NCBI GenBank assembly: GCA_034113365.1
Contig: JAXEXP010000101.1
Location: forward strand, 1-45,124
Source: Spyradocola sp034113365
Lineage (GTDB): Bacteria; Bacillota; Clostridia; Christensenellales; UBA1750
Reading direction: 5' to 3'
Length of the DNA: 45,124 nt
The notes under the pieces are model-generated. The model was not told where the DNA came from. It saw only the letters and a list, made by a program, of their open reading frames with translations, and did not search any database. This document shows, one piece after another, positions 32,772 to 40,314 of this stretch (positions within the stretch are counted from its first letter, which is position 1; each line of letters starts with the position of its first letter). The translations under genes and the position numbers were made by a program.

Positions 32772-33446
32772 ATGCAGGTGCTGATCGTGGAGGACGAGCG
32801 CCGCCTGGCCGACGCGCTGGGGGCGATCATGGAGGAGCAGAAGTACGTCTGCGACGTGGTGTACGACGGGAGGGACGGGCTGGACTACGCGCTGGGCTGC
32901 GACTACGACGTGATCGTGCTGGACGTGATGCTGCCCGGGATGGACGGCTACGAGGTGGTACACGAGCTGCGGCGCCACAAAAAGGCCACGCCGGTGCTGA
33001 TGCTCACCGCGCGCGACGAGGTGTCCTCCAAGGTGCGCGGGCTGGACAGCGGCGCGGACGACTACATGACCAAGCCCTTCGCTCCCGAGGAGCTGCTGGC
33101 GCGCGTGCGGGCGCTGTCGCGCAGGCAGGGCGACGTGGTGCTGGACGAGATGCGCTACATGGACCTGGTGCTGGACCTGTCCGCCTGCGACGCGCGCTGC
33201 GGCGCAAAGAGCGTGCACCTGGGCTATAAGGAATTCAGCGTGCTCAAGCTGCTGATGGCGGCGGCCGGATCCGTGGTGACCAAGGAGGAGCTCATCGTGC
33301 GCGTCTGGGGCGCGGAATCGGGCGCGGAAGACAACAATGTGGAGGCCTACATCTCCTTTCTGCGCAAGAAGCTGAGCTATTTGGGCTCGTGCGTGGGCAT
33401 CGGCACGCTGCGCAAGGTGGGCTACCGTCTGGAGGTCGGCGCATGA
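32772..33446 (+). CDS. OmpR/PhoB-family response regulator
   Basis: A 224-residue response regulator. The receiver domain (1 to about 118) has the acidic pocket VEDE (6-9), phospho-acceptor D51 in VLDVMLPGMDG and the conserved lysine in TKPF. The C-terminal winged helix (about 128-222) ends with NNVEAYISFLRKKL and GIGTLRKVGYRLE, typical of OmpR-type DNA binding. The ATG at 32772 is 6 nt after GGAGG; an ATG at 32766 directly abuts it and is unlikely to be used. It overlaps the kinase start by ATGA. It is divergent from the VTC operon, its likely target. Confidence 0.94.
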   Translation: MQVLIVEDERRLADALGAIMEEQKYVCDVVYDGRDGLDYALGCDYDVIVLDVMLPGMDGYEVVHELRRHKKATPVLMLTARDEVSSKVRGLDSGADDYMTKPFAPEELLARVRALSRRQGDVVLDEMRYMDLVLDLSACDARCGAKSVHLGYKEFSVLKLLMAAAGSVVTKEELIVRVWGAESGAEDNNVEAYISFLRKKLSYLGSCVGIGTLRKVGYRLEVGA

Positions 33447-34696
33447 TCAACAAGCTGCGGCGCAAGTTCGTGCTCATCAACATGGCGACGGTGGGCGTGG
33501 TGCTGCTGATCGGGCCGGCGGCGCTGCTGGGCGTCACGGCGAGCCGGCAGAGCACGGCGGCCGAGGCGGCGCTGAGCGCGGCGCTGACCTTCCCCGCCGA
33601 GCAGGACATCCCCAGGCGCTTCGACCTGCCCGGCGCGGACGGCCTTCCCCCGATGCGCGGCGGGCAGGGCAAGGAGGACTTCTTTTCCAGCTTCTGCGTG
33701 CAGCTGGACGAGCAGGGCGCCATCGCGATGGCCTCCATGCGCAACCTGAGCATCGCGCCCGAGGACGTGGTCACGGCGGTGGACGCGGCGCTGGGTTCGG
33801 GCCAGAGCGCGGGCACGCTGACGCGCCTGCGGCTGAGCTTTCGCATGGAGCCGTCGCCCGAGGGGCTGCGCATCGCGTTTGTGGACCGCAGCCAGGACTG
33901 GGCCACGCTGCGCACGCTGGGGCTGAGCTGCCTTGCGGGCTTCGCGCTGGCGATGGCGGCGCTGCTGTTCGTGAGCCTGTACCTGTCGCGCTGGGCGCTG
34001 CGGCCCGTGCAGGCGGCGTGGGATCAGCAGCGGCAGTTCATCGCCGACGCCTCGCACGAGCTCAAGACCCCGCTGACCGTAATCCTGGCCAACACCGGCA
34101 TTCTGCTGTCCAACCCCGGGCAGACCGTGAGCGCGCAGCGCCGCTGGGTGGAGAACACCCGCGACGAGGGCCTGCGCATGAAAAAGCTGGTGGACGACCT
34201 GCTGTTCCTGGCGCGGGCGGACGCGGGGCGCTTCCAGACCGTGCTGCGGCCGGTGAACCTGTCCGACGCGGTGTGGAGCGCCGTGCTGCCCTTTGAGTCC
34301 GTGGCGTTTGAAAAGGGCATCGCGCTGGACGCCGACGTGCAGCCCGACCTGACCGTACAGGCGGACGAGGCGCAGCTTCGGCAGGCCGTCTCCATCCTGA
34401 TGGACAACGCCTGCAAATACGCCCCCGCAGGCGGCAGCGTGTGCGTGACGCTCAAAAAGCAGCAGTCCCGCCCGCTGCTGACGGTGCGCAACACCGGCGC
34501 GCCCATCCCGCCCGAGGCGCTGCCCCACCTGATCGAGCGCTTCTACCGCGCCGACGCCTCCCGCGCCCACGATGCCGGCGGCTACGGCCTGGGCCTGTCC
34601 ATCCTGGACACCATCGCCCGCGCCGGCGGCTGGAAGCTCTCCGTCGAAAGCACGGAAGCCTCCGGCACCACCTTCTCGATCCTCTTTCCCGCCTGA
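33443..34696 (+). CDS. Sensor histidine kinase
   Basis: A 417-residue membrane kinase, partner of the preceding regulator. Helix 1 spans about 12-32, a roughly 120-residue extracytoplasmic sensor region follows, and helix 2 spans about 158-181. The phospho-acceptor is H205 in SHELKTP. ATP-lid motifs are DNACKYAP (N box), VRNTGAPIP and GYGLGLSI. A HAMP domain is essentially missing: only about 20 residues separate helix 2 from the H box. The extracytoplasmic part has no recognisable sensor fold. Its start overlaps the regulator stop. Confidence 0.93.
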   Translation: MINKLRRKFVLINMATVGVVLLIGPAALLGVTASRQSTAAEAALSAALTFPAEQDIPRRFDLPGADGLPPMRGGQGKEDFFSSFCVQLDEQGAIAMASMRNLSIAPEDVVTAVDAALGSGQSAGTLTRLRLSFRMEPSPEGLRIAFVDRSQDWATLRTLGLSCLAGFALAMAALLFVSLYLSRWALRPVQAAWDQQRQFIADASHELKTPLTVILANTGILLSNPGQTVSAQRRWVENTRDEGLRMKKLVDDLLFLARADAGRFQTVLRPVNLSDAVWSAVLPFESVAFEKGIALDADVQPDLTVQADEAQLRQAVSILMDNACKYAPAGGSVCVTLKKQQSRPLLTVRNTGAPIPPEALPHLIERFYRADASRAHDAGGYGLGLSILDTIARAGGWKLSVESTEASGTTFSILFPA

Positions 34697-34738
34697 ACTA
34701 TGGACATCTATCTGAATCTATTCATGGAGGGTTGCGTT

Positions 34739-35335
34739 ATGTACTGCATACTGGTCACGGGTCTGCCCGCTTCGGGCAAGAGCACGCTGGCGCGGGCGCT
34801 GGGTGAGGCGCTGTCGCTGCCCGTGCTGTCCAAGGACGACATCAAGGAGCTGCTGTTCGACGACGTGGGCTTCGACAGCCGCGCGCAGAAGGTCGCGCTG
34901 GGGGTGGCGGCGCTGGACGCGATGTTCTACGCCGCGCGGCAGATGCTGCGCTGCGGTATCCCGGTGATTCTCGAGAACAACTGCGAGAATGCGACGCGCG
35001 AGCCGTTGCAGCGCCTTCTGGACGAAACCGTCTGCACACCCATCACGGTGATGCTCACCTGCGAGCCGCACGTTCTGCACGAGCGCTTCGTCCGCCGCAA
35101 CACCAGCCCCGACCGCCATCGCGGCCATGTCGTCAACGACCACTACCCCGAGCGCACGCCCGGCAGGCCCGTCGAGCCACCCACGTTCGACGACTTCTGG
35201 ACGACCATGACCGCGCGCGGCATGGCGGACTTCGCGGTGGACGGCCCCCGCATCGAGCTGGACATGACGCACCCCGAGACCGCCGACGTGCCCGCGCTCG
35301 CCGCCCGCATCCGCGACATCGTCCGCGCGCTGTGA
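34739..35335 (+). CDS. AAA_33-type P-loop kinase
   Basis: A 198-residue soluble protein with a Walker A GLPASGKST (8-16) and an Asp-containing SKDDIKELLFDD segment as in zeta-toxin/chloramphenicol-phosphotransferase-like kinases. VILENNCENA (near 76) may be the Walker B region. The LID-type arginines appear in ERFVRRNTSPDRHRGH. It probably phosphorylates a small molecule; the substrate is unknown. It starts 42 nt after the histidine kinase stop, with GGAGG 8 nt before ATG, and could be read from the same transcript. Confidence 0.85.
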   Translation: MYCILVTGLPASGKSTLARALGEALSLPVLSKDDIKELLFDDVGFDSRAQKVALGVAALDAMFYAARQMLRCGIPVILENNCENATREPLQRLLDETVCTPITVMLTCEPHVLHERFVRRNTSPDRHRGHVVNDHYPERTPGRPVEPPTFDDFWTTMTARGMADFAVDGPRIELDMTHPETADVPALAARIRDIVRAL

Positions 35336-35387
35336 GCTTTTTTGAGGTTGATACAATAAAAAAACACCCGGAAGGGGGCGTTTTTCG

Positions 35388-36686
35388 ATGAAACTGAGCA
35401 TGGGCCCGGAGCGCGTGATCGTGCAGGGCATCCGGCCGGAGGAGCAGCTGTGGGGCGGGTATCAGTTCCCGCGGCCCTACGACCTGGGCGGCCGGCTGGT
35501 GGTGGCGGTGCACGTCGCCAGCGACGACATCAAGTCCTTCGGGCAGGACAACCGCTGGTTCGAGAGCCGCGACCGGGGCGTCAGCTGGCAGGAGATCGGC
35601 CCGGAGGTGTCCGTGGAATGCGGCCTGCGCCTGCCAAACGGCGACCGCATCTACTTCCCGATGGAAAATGGCGTCTCGCTGCGCGGCAAGTACCGCATCA
35701 CCGAGCAGAAATACTACACGCCGGGCTATGACTTCACCGCCCGCGCGCCCGAGGGCACGCTGCCCATCCCCGACGGCATCACCTACTGGCTGGAGGGCAC
35801 CATGATCCGCGCCTACAACGCCGACCGCCTGCCCGAGAGCCTGTCCCAAAAGCAGTGGCTGCTCAAGCGCATCCCCGCCGGGCAGACGCAGCCCGTGACG
35901 GAGCACGCGCAGGTGGACTGGCCGTATCTGACGCGCGTGGTGTACACCGGCCCCGGCTACGAGGACGTGCTCAAGCCCATCTTCCCGCGCGGCACGCCCA
36001 AGCTCGGCCCGGACGGCGCGGTGTGGGTCAGCGCCTTCTCCGGCGAGGGCCATCTCGACCCGGAAAACGGCCAGTACAGCCCCTATTACTCGGCAGAGCT
36101 GTTCCGCTCGGAGGACAGCGGCCGCACGTTCTCCCGCCGCGCGCACATGGAATACCCCGCCGACGGCCACGCCTACCCCTACCAGAGCGGCGGCTTTTCC
36201 GACAGCGACTTTGCCTGGCTGCCCGACGGCTCCATGATCTGGTTCTTTCGCTCCACCTGGTACGCCTACACCGGCTGCGAGTGGGGCCCGATGTACGTCG
36301 CCCGCTCCCGCGACGGCGGCTTCACCTGGACGAAGCCCGAGAAATTCGCCGACGTGGGCATCCTGCCGCGGCTGTGTCCGCTGCCCGGCGGCCCGCTGCT
36401 GCTGTGCTACGCGCGCCCGGGCATGTACGTCGCCGCCTGCGACGACCCGCACGGCATTCGCTGGTCGGAGCCCCTGGAGGCCATGACCCCCGGCGACCGC
36501 AGCGGGCTGCACAATCTGCCCATCGCCCAGCCCACCTTCCACGAGTGGGTGGGTGCGTGCAACAACCCCGAGCTGCTCGCGCTGGACGCCCGCACCGCGC
36601 TGCTGTTTTACAGCGACTTCTACTACCCCGCCCCCGACGGCGGCGTCCGCAAGACCATACTCTGCCGCGAGATCCGCGTCGATTGA
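35388..36686 (+). CDS. BNR-repeat sialidase-fold protein
   Basis: A 432-residue six-bladed propeller protein. Three Asp-box motifs (S-x-D-x-G-x-x-W/F) are visible: SRDRGVSWQ (60-68), SEDSGRTFS and SRDGGFTWT. The F-R-I-P motif of true sialidases is not seen (FPRPYDLGGR stands near that place) and there is no signal peptide. I therefore call only the fold; the protein may be a cytoplasmic glycosidase or lyase of the sialidase superfamily. GGAAGGGGG lies upstream of the ATG. It starts 52 nt after the kinase gene; a weak TACAAT at 35352 could be a promoter. Confidence 0.82.
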   Translation: MKLSMGPERVIVQGIRPEEQLWGGYQFPRPYDLGGRLVVAVHVASDDIKSFGQDNRWFESRDRGVSWQEIGPEVSVECGLRLPNGDRIYFPMENGVSLRGKYRITEQKYYTPGYDFTARAPEGTLPIPDGITYWLEGTMIRAYNADRLPESLSQKQWLLKRIPAGQTQPVTEHAQVDWPYLTRVVYTGPGYEDVLKPIFPRGTPKLGPDGAVWVSAFSGEGHLDPENGQYSPYYSAELFRSEDSGRTFSRRAHMEYPADGHAYPYQSGGFSDSDFAWLPDGSMIWFFRSTWYAYTGCEWGPMYVARSRDGGFTWTKPEKFADVGILPRLCPLPGGPLLLCYARPGMYVAACDDPHGIRWSEPLEAMTPGDRSGLHNLPIAQPTFHEWVGACNNPELLALDARTALLFYSDFYYPAPDGGVRKTILCREIRVD

Positions 36687-36709
36687 CCCCTTGAAGCCAA
36701 AATATCCCC

Positions 36710-36784
36710 CAGAACACTCGGTTTCCGTCGAGGAAACCATAGACCCCCGGAGTCCTCCCCTTTGGGGAGGGCTCCGGGGGTCAT
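36710..36784 (+). repeat. Dispersed two-hairpin repeat R2, copy 3
   Basis: CAGAACACT, then GGTTTCC-GTCGA-GGAAACC, ATA and a long hairpin whose outer arm reads GACCCCCGGAG against CTCCGGGGGTC. The bases differ from copies 1 and 2 but the pairing is kept. It lies between the convergent sialidase-fold and rRNA methyltransferase genes, in the sense of the former. Confidence 0.88.
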
Positions 36785-36802
36785 CCTTCCTCATCGCAGC
36801 CT

Positions 36803-38005
36803 TTATCTTCTTTTGTTATTGTCTCCCTCTCCCCTGTCCTTCACGGGGCGTCTTTCCTTGGCCACGCGGTCGGAGGTGGGGATGTAGGTGAGGATCTCGC
36901 ACTCGATGCGGCCGTTGAATACGCGGCGCTTCTTGGTGCAGCGGCGGCCGTACACCTTTTCAAAGTCGCGGTCGGAGGAGATGGCGGTCAGCGTCCAGTC
37001 GTCGTGGCCGCGCATCAGCGCGGACAGGTCGCGGCAGACGGCCTCGGCGCTCTTTTTGTCGCCCAAGCGCTCGCCGTAGGGCGGGTTGGTGACGACTGCG
37101 CCACGCGGAGCGGTCAGCTGCGCCTGGCTGACGGGCTTGTGCTGCAGGCGAATGAAGTCGTTCAGACCGGCCTGCGCGCGGTGGGCGGAGGCAAGGCGCA
37201 GCACGCGCTCGTCGATGTCGCTGCCGGAGATGTCCACGGTGCGCTCCTTTTTGGCGGTCTCAAAGCGGGTGCGGGCCTCGCTGCGCAGCGCGGCGAACGC
37301 GTCCGCATCCACGCCGTCCCACTTTTCCATGTCGAAGGCGCGGGTCAGGCCGGGGGCACGGTCCAGCGCGATCATCGCGGCCTCGATGGGCAGCGTGCCC
37401 GAGCCGCACAGCGGGTCGTACAGCGGCAGCCACGGCCGCCACGGCGAGGTGATGAGCATGGCGGCGGCCAGCGTCTCGCGTAAGGGGGCCTCGGCGTTGA
37501 GCGTGCGGTAGCCGCGGCGGGACAGCCCCGCGCCCGAGGTGTCCACGGTCACGGCGGCCTCGTCCTCGTGCAGATGCACGTCGATGTGGTAGCGCGCGCC
37601 GTCCTCGGGCAGCCAGTTCAGTGAGTAGGCGGCCTTCATGCGCTCGACGATGGCCTTCTTGGAGATGGACTGCACGTCGGGCACGGACATCAGCTTGGAG
37701 CGGGCGCACTTGCCGGTGACGTACACCTGCGCATTGCGGGGCAGCAGCTCCTCCCACGGCAGCGCCTTGACGCGCTCGAACAGCTCCTCAAAGCTTACGG
37801 CCTTGAAGCGGCCAAAGTAGATCAGTACGCGGTCCGCGGTGCGCAGCCAGAGGTTGGCGCGGAATGCGTCGGTCAGCGTGCCCTCGAAGGTCGCGCCGCC
37901 GTGGAAGCCCTTTGCGTTTTCATAGCCCAGCCGCTTGAGCTCGCCCGCGACCACGCCCTCCAGACCGAAGGCCGCCGTCGCGCCCAGTTGATATGTCTTG
38001 TTCAT
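36803..38005 (-). CDS. THUMP-domain class I SAM-dependent RNA methyltransferase
   Basis: A 400-residue protein similar to the N-terminal (m2G2445) half of RlmL and to Bacillus YpsC. The THUMP RNA-binding domain covers about residues 50-160. The methyltransferase domain follows, with LYDPLCGSGTLPIEAA (near 197) as SAM motif I, GSDIDERVL and the catalytic NPPYGERLG for guanine N2 methylation. The C-terminal tail is very basic (VAKERRPVKDRGEGDNNKRR). It most likely modifies 23S rRNA. It lies 21 nt after the HD gene and ends in the gap holding R2-3. Confidence 0.93.
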   Translation of the reverse strand: MNKTYQLGATAAFGLEGVVAGELKRLGYENAKGFHGGATFEGTLTDAFRANLWLRTADRVLIYFGRFKAVSFEELFERVKALPWEELLPRNAQVYVTGKCARSKLMSVPDVQSISKKAIVERMKAAYSLNWLPEDGARYHIDVHLHEDEAAVTVDTSGAGLSRRGYRTLNAEAPLRETLAAAMLITSPWRPWLPLYDPLCGSGTLPIEAAMIALDRAPGLTRAFDMEKWDGVDADAFAALRSEARTRFETAKKERTVDISGSDIDERVLRLASAHRAQAGLNDFIRLQHKPVSQAQLTAPRGAVVTNPPYGERLGDKKSAEAVCRDLSALMRGHDDWTLTAISSDRDFEKVYGRRCTKKRRVFNGRIECEILTYIPTSDRVAKERRPVKDRGEGDNNKRR

Positions 38006-38026
38006 GCCTGCACCTTTTTCTCTCTG

Positions 38027-38716
38027 TCAGTTTCTTTGGGGAACGCGGTTGATGCCCGTGCCGTTGACCACCAGCTCGAACCGGCAGCCGAGGAAGTTCG
38101 CGGCCTCCTCGCACATCTGCATGCGCGTCAAATAGATCTCCATAAAGTCCATCACCGAGGAGCTCTCGTCCATGGAGATGGAGAAGCGGATGATGCGCCT
38201 TTCCGCGTCCACCTCCACGGCGTTGTGGCCGATGGCGTAGTTGACGCGGTCGTGGATGTCCTCGGGGTTGTAGACGGCGCGGCGCACGCGGGTGCGGTTG
38301 GCGTCGGACTTGTCGGCGATGATGAGCGCGGCGGACACGGCGGAGACCACCTTGCCGTTCTGCTCCTCGTGGTTGCCCACCGCGCCGATGACGGTGAGCA
38401 CCTCGTCGATGGGCATGCCGAGCTCCTGCAGCAGCGGAAAGAGCATGATGCCGCCGGTGATGCCGTGGTTGGTGCGGTTGATGGAGTTGCCCACGTCATG
38501 CACCCAGCCGGCGATGGCGGCCAGCTCGCACATGCGCTCGGGGTAGTGCAGCTGCTCCAGTATGCTGCGCGCGGTGACGCTGACAAAGCCCACGTGCCGC
38601 GGCCCGTGCTCGGTATAGCCGATGGCCTCGAGCATCTTGTTCGCCGCATGGATCAGCGCGGAGAGCTTTGCGTCCTTTTTGACGTCCTCAACGGTGATGA
38701 TCTTGTTTTCTTCCAT
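38027..38716 (-). CDS. HD-domain phosphohydrolase
   Basis: A 229-residue protein with the HD metal site: GPRHVGF (H41), WVHDVGNS (H73, D74), TNHG (H84) and a later Asp in ADKSDANR. Such proteins hydrolyse nucleotides or cyclic nucleotides. The C-terminal part has no recognised extra domain. The ribosome site is a GGAG about 11 nt before ATG. It precedes the RNA methyltransferase gene in a two-gene operon. Repeats R2-4 and R1-4 lie just upstream, and no promoter is evident between them and the gene. Confidence 0.88.
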   Translation of the reverse strand: MEENKIITVEDVKKDAKLSALIHAANKMLEAIGYTEHGPRHVGFVSVTARSILEQLHYPERMCELAAIAGWVHDVGNSINRTNHGITGGIMLFPLLQELGMPIDEVLTVIGAVGNHEEQNGKVVSAVSAALIIADKSDANRTRVRRAVYNPEDIHDRVNYAIGHNAVEVDAERRIIRFSISMDESSSVMDFMEIYLTRMQMCEEAANFLGCRFELVVNGTGINRVPQRN

Positions 38717-38747
38717 TTTTTCTGATACTCCGTAGCGGGTGGGGGGG

Positions 38748-38825
38748 ATGACCCCGGCGCTCCTCCCCCTTGGGGGGGGCGCCGGGGTCTATGGTTTCCG
38801 GAGGCGGAAACCGGGGATCTTCTGG
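38748..38825 (-). repeat. Dispersed two-hairpin repeat R2, copy 4 (inverted)
   Basis: Read on the minus strand: CAGAAGATCC, GGTTTCC-GCCTCC-GGAAACC, ATA, then GACCCCGGCGC pairing with GCGCCGGGGTC. The orientation is opposite to the other copies, but so is the upstream gene (DUF2798, minus strand), so the element again follows a gene in its sense direction. Confidence 0.87.
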
Positions 38826-38846
38826 GGGTGTTTTGGGTGCAAAGGG

Positions 38847-39197
38847 GGACACCTCATCAGTCGCTGCGGCGTCAGCTTTCTGTGCACCGAATCAGCCCTT
38901 CGGCCTGTTCCGGTGTTCCGGTCGGCTTCTTCTGACTGCGCACCGAACCAGCTGTTCCAGCTGTTCCGGTGTTCCGTATGGCTTCTTCTGACTACGCACC
39001 GAACCAGCCTTTCAGGCTGCTCCGGTGTTTCGCATGGCTTATTCTCCATGAACAGTCCACTGGACTGTTCATTCTGAAACGCTCATGCTTCAGGGCTGCG
39101 CCCCTCCGTAGGTCAGTCCACTGGACTGTTTCCTCCGAAACGCTCATGCTTCAGGGCTTCGCCCCTCCGGGTGAACCCTCAAGGGGAAGCCCTGGGA
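38847..39197 (+). repeat. Dispersed repeat R1, copy 4, with 56-bp tandem units
   Basis: Left end GGACACCTCATCAGTCGC, then units opening with GCACCGAAYCAG at 38884, 38940 and 38996 (period 56 bp). These carry hairpins CAGCC/GGCCTG, CAGCT/AGCTG and CAGCCT/AGGCTG. The ATGAACAGTCCA hairpin and two CCTTCAGGGCT/CGCCCCTCCG modules follow, with the right end AACCCTCAAGGGGAAGCC. It lies 30 bp beyond the stop of the DUF2798 gene. Confidence 0.9.
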
Positions 39198-39226
39198 TGG
39201 ATTCCGCAGTTGTCTGCATGGGTTAT

Positions 39227-39712
39227 TCAACAGGCTGCGCCCTGCGCGCGGTGCAGGCGCTGCATGACCCACCGCGCGATGGGCTGCGCCACCAGCGCCT
39301 CCACGCCGAGAGACAGCGCGAAGTTGCGCGGCCATTTGTAGAAGAACAGCCGGATGGGCTCCCAGGTCAGGCTGCGGCTGCCGATCCAGGTGCCTATCAC
39401 CGTCAGAAAGACCGACATCAGCAGCACGGTGCACAGTATGTTCACCGTCACGCGCGCACGGAAGCTGTCGCCCTGGGCGCAGATGCGGTCCGTCAGCCAC
39501 TGGGCGGGGCGGTAGGTCAGCAGCACGAGCGCCACAACGCTGAGCCAGATGAAGGGAATGACGGTGAGCACGTCCGCCCACACCGCAAGGGAGAACCCGA
39601 ACTCAAAGCAGGTGATCAGCGGCGCGATGATGTTGACGGACAGCACCGAGATCACCGCGATGAACAGCGCAAACTCCTTTTTGCTGCGGGGCAGCTTTTC
39701 GCAGGAATCCAT
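39227..39712 (-). CDS. DUF2798-family membrane protein (two repeats)
   Basis: A 161-residue protein with four hydrophobic helices. It consists of two similar halves, KLPRSKKEFALFIAVISVLS at the start and ARVTVNILCTVLLMSVFLTV later, each followed by a second helix, as in tandem DUF2798 proteins. The function is unknown. The start at 39712 has GGAG about 10 nt upstream; an in-frame ATG at 39802 lacks a ribosome site and would read through the leader terminator. Transcription from the promoter at 39827-39856 must pass that terminator. Confidence 0.8.
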   Translation of the reverse strand: MDSCEKLPRSKKEFALFIAVISVLSVNIIAPLITCFEFGFSLAVWADVLTVIPFIWLSVVALVLLTYRPAQWLTDRICAQGDSFRARVTVNILCTVLLMSVFLTVIGTWIGSRSLTWEPIRLFFYKWPRNFALSLGVEALVAQPIARWVMQRLHRAQGAAC

Positions 39713-39752
39713 AAAACCTATGCTCCTTCTCCTTTTCTTGATCCGAAGGCCG

Positions 39753-39796
39753 AAAAAAACAGCGTGAGCATCCACTTTCTGGATGATCTCACGCTG
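39753..39796 (-). terminator. Intrinsic terminator in the leader of the DUF2798 gene
   Basis: CAGCGTGAG (39760-39768) pairs with CTCACGCTG (39788-39796), with an inner ATCC/GGAT stem, followed by seven T on the minus strand. It lies between the promoter at 39827-39856 and the start codon at 39712, so it can act as an attenuator. Confidence 0.85.
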
Positions 39797-39826
39797 AACC
39801 ATTCTACGCGTCCGAATCTGTTTGTG

Positions 39827-39856
39827 AGTATAGCATCAAATCCCGCGATTTTTCAA
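39827..39856 (-). promoter_or_regulatory. Promoter upstream of the attenuator and DUF2798 gene
   Basis: On the minus strand, TTGAAA (39856-39851) and TATACT (39832-39827) are spaced by 18 nt. Transcription would start near 39820 and meet the terminator after about 25 nt. Confidence 0.7.
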
Positions 39857-39867
39857 GTTAAGCTTTT

Positions 39868-39904
39868 GCGCGTCAGGCCTGGAGCTCGCCATGCTTTTTT
39901 ACCG
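39868..39904. repeat. Direct repeat B, partial copy of 40293-40328
   Basis: GCGCGTCAGGCCTGG is identical in both places, and about 28 of 36 positions match overall. On the minus strand, B would encode VKKHGELQA-stop, very like GKKHDEPQA-stop at the end of the upstream membrane protein. The two copies flank the 129-residue unknown ORF. Confidence 0.7.
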
Positions 39905-39924
39905 GATAACCGAGGATGCGCCCG

Positions 39925-40314
39925 CTAGATGCCCAGAATATAGAACCCGTTGTATGCCTTTGCATTGTCCAGCCAGCGAAGCAGCGTCTCAAAATCCGGG
40001 GGCTTGGAGGCACGGATTGCGTCCTGCGTGGCTTCCAGTGAGGACGGCGCGCAATAGTTGACGCCGAAAAGATCGACAGCGCCGCAGCCAAAGAGCCGGC
40101 CGTACTCCCGATCAAACAGCTCCAGATCCTCATCGTGGACATACAGGGAGTCGCTGCGCCAGTGGGAAAGGCTGCAGACGTCCATGATTTTTTTGAGCGG
40201 CGTCCCGGACGGCAGCCTGCAAACCTGCAGCTCGACAAACGCGGAGCCGCCGAACGCCCTGCGCTCCTCTCGCGTCGCAAAGGCGCGGAACAGCGCGTCA
40301 GGCCTGGGGTTCAT
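39925..40314 (-). CDS. Unrecognised small protein
   Basis: A 129-residue soluble protein that I cannot assign. The composition is protein-like, with a mix such as VELQVCRLPSGTPLKKIMDV and HDEDLELFDREYGRLFG. No signal peptide or membrane helix is present. Its ATG overlaps the end of the upstream membrane-protein gene by 17 nt and has only a weak ribosome site, suggesting translational coupling. It is flanked by an imperfect 36-bp direct repeat, so it may have been inserted or left by a partial duplication. Confidence 0.6.
   Translation of the reverse strand: MNPRPDALFRAFATREERRAFGGSAFVELQVCRLPSGTPLKKIMDVCSLSHWRSDSLYVHDEDLELFDREYGRLFGCGAVDLFGVNYCAPSSLEATQDAIRASKPPDFETLLRWLDNAKAYNGFYILGI

Larger units (their letters stand above)
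38717..39226. other. Intergenic region filled by repeats R2-4 and R1-4
   Basis: Apart from about 30 bp before the HD gene and short joints, this region is made of R2-4 (38748-38825) and R1-4 (38847-39197). I see no gene in it. Confidence 0.8.

Noticed and set aside
39713..39802. Start of the DUF2798 protein at the in-frame ATG 39802
   Set aside because: No ribosome site precedes it, and the extra 30 residues come from the terminator hairpin and its T run; the ATG at 39712 has GGAG upstream.
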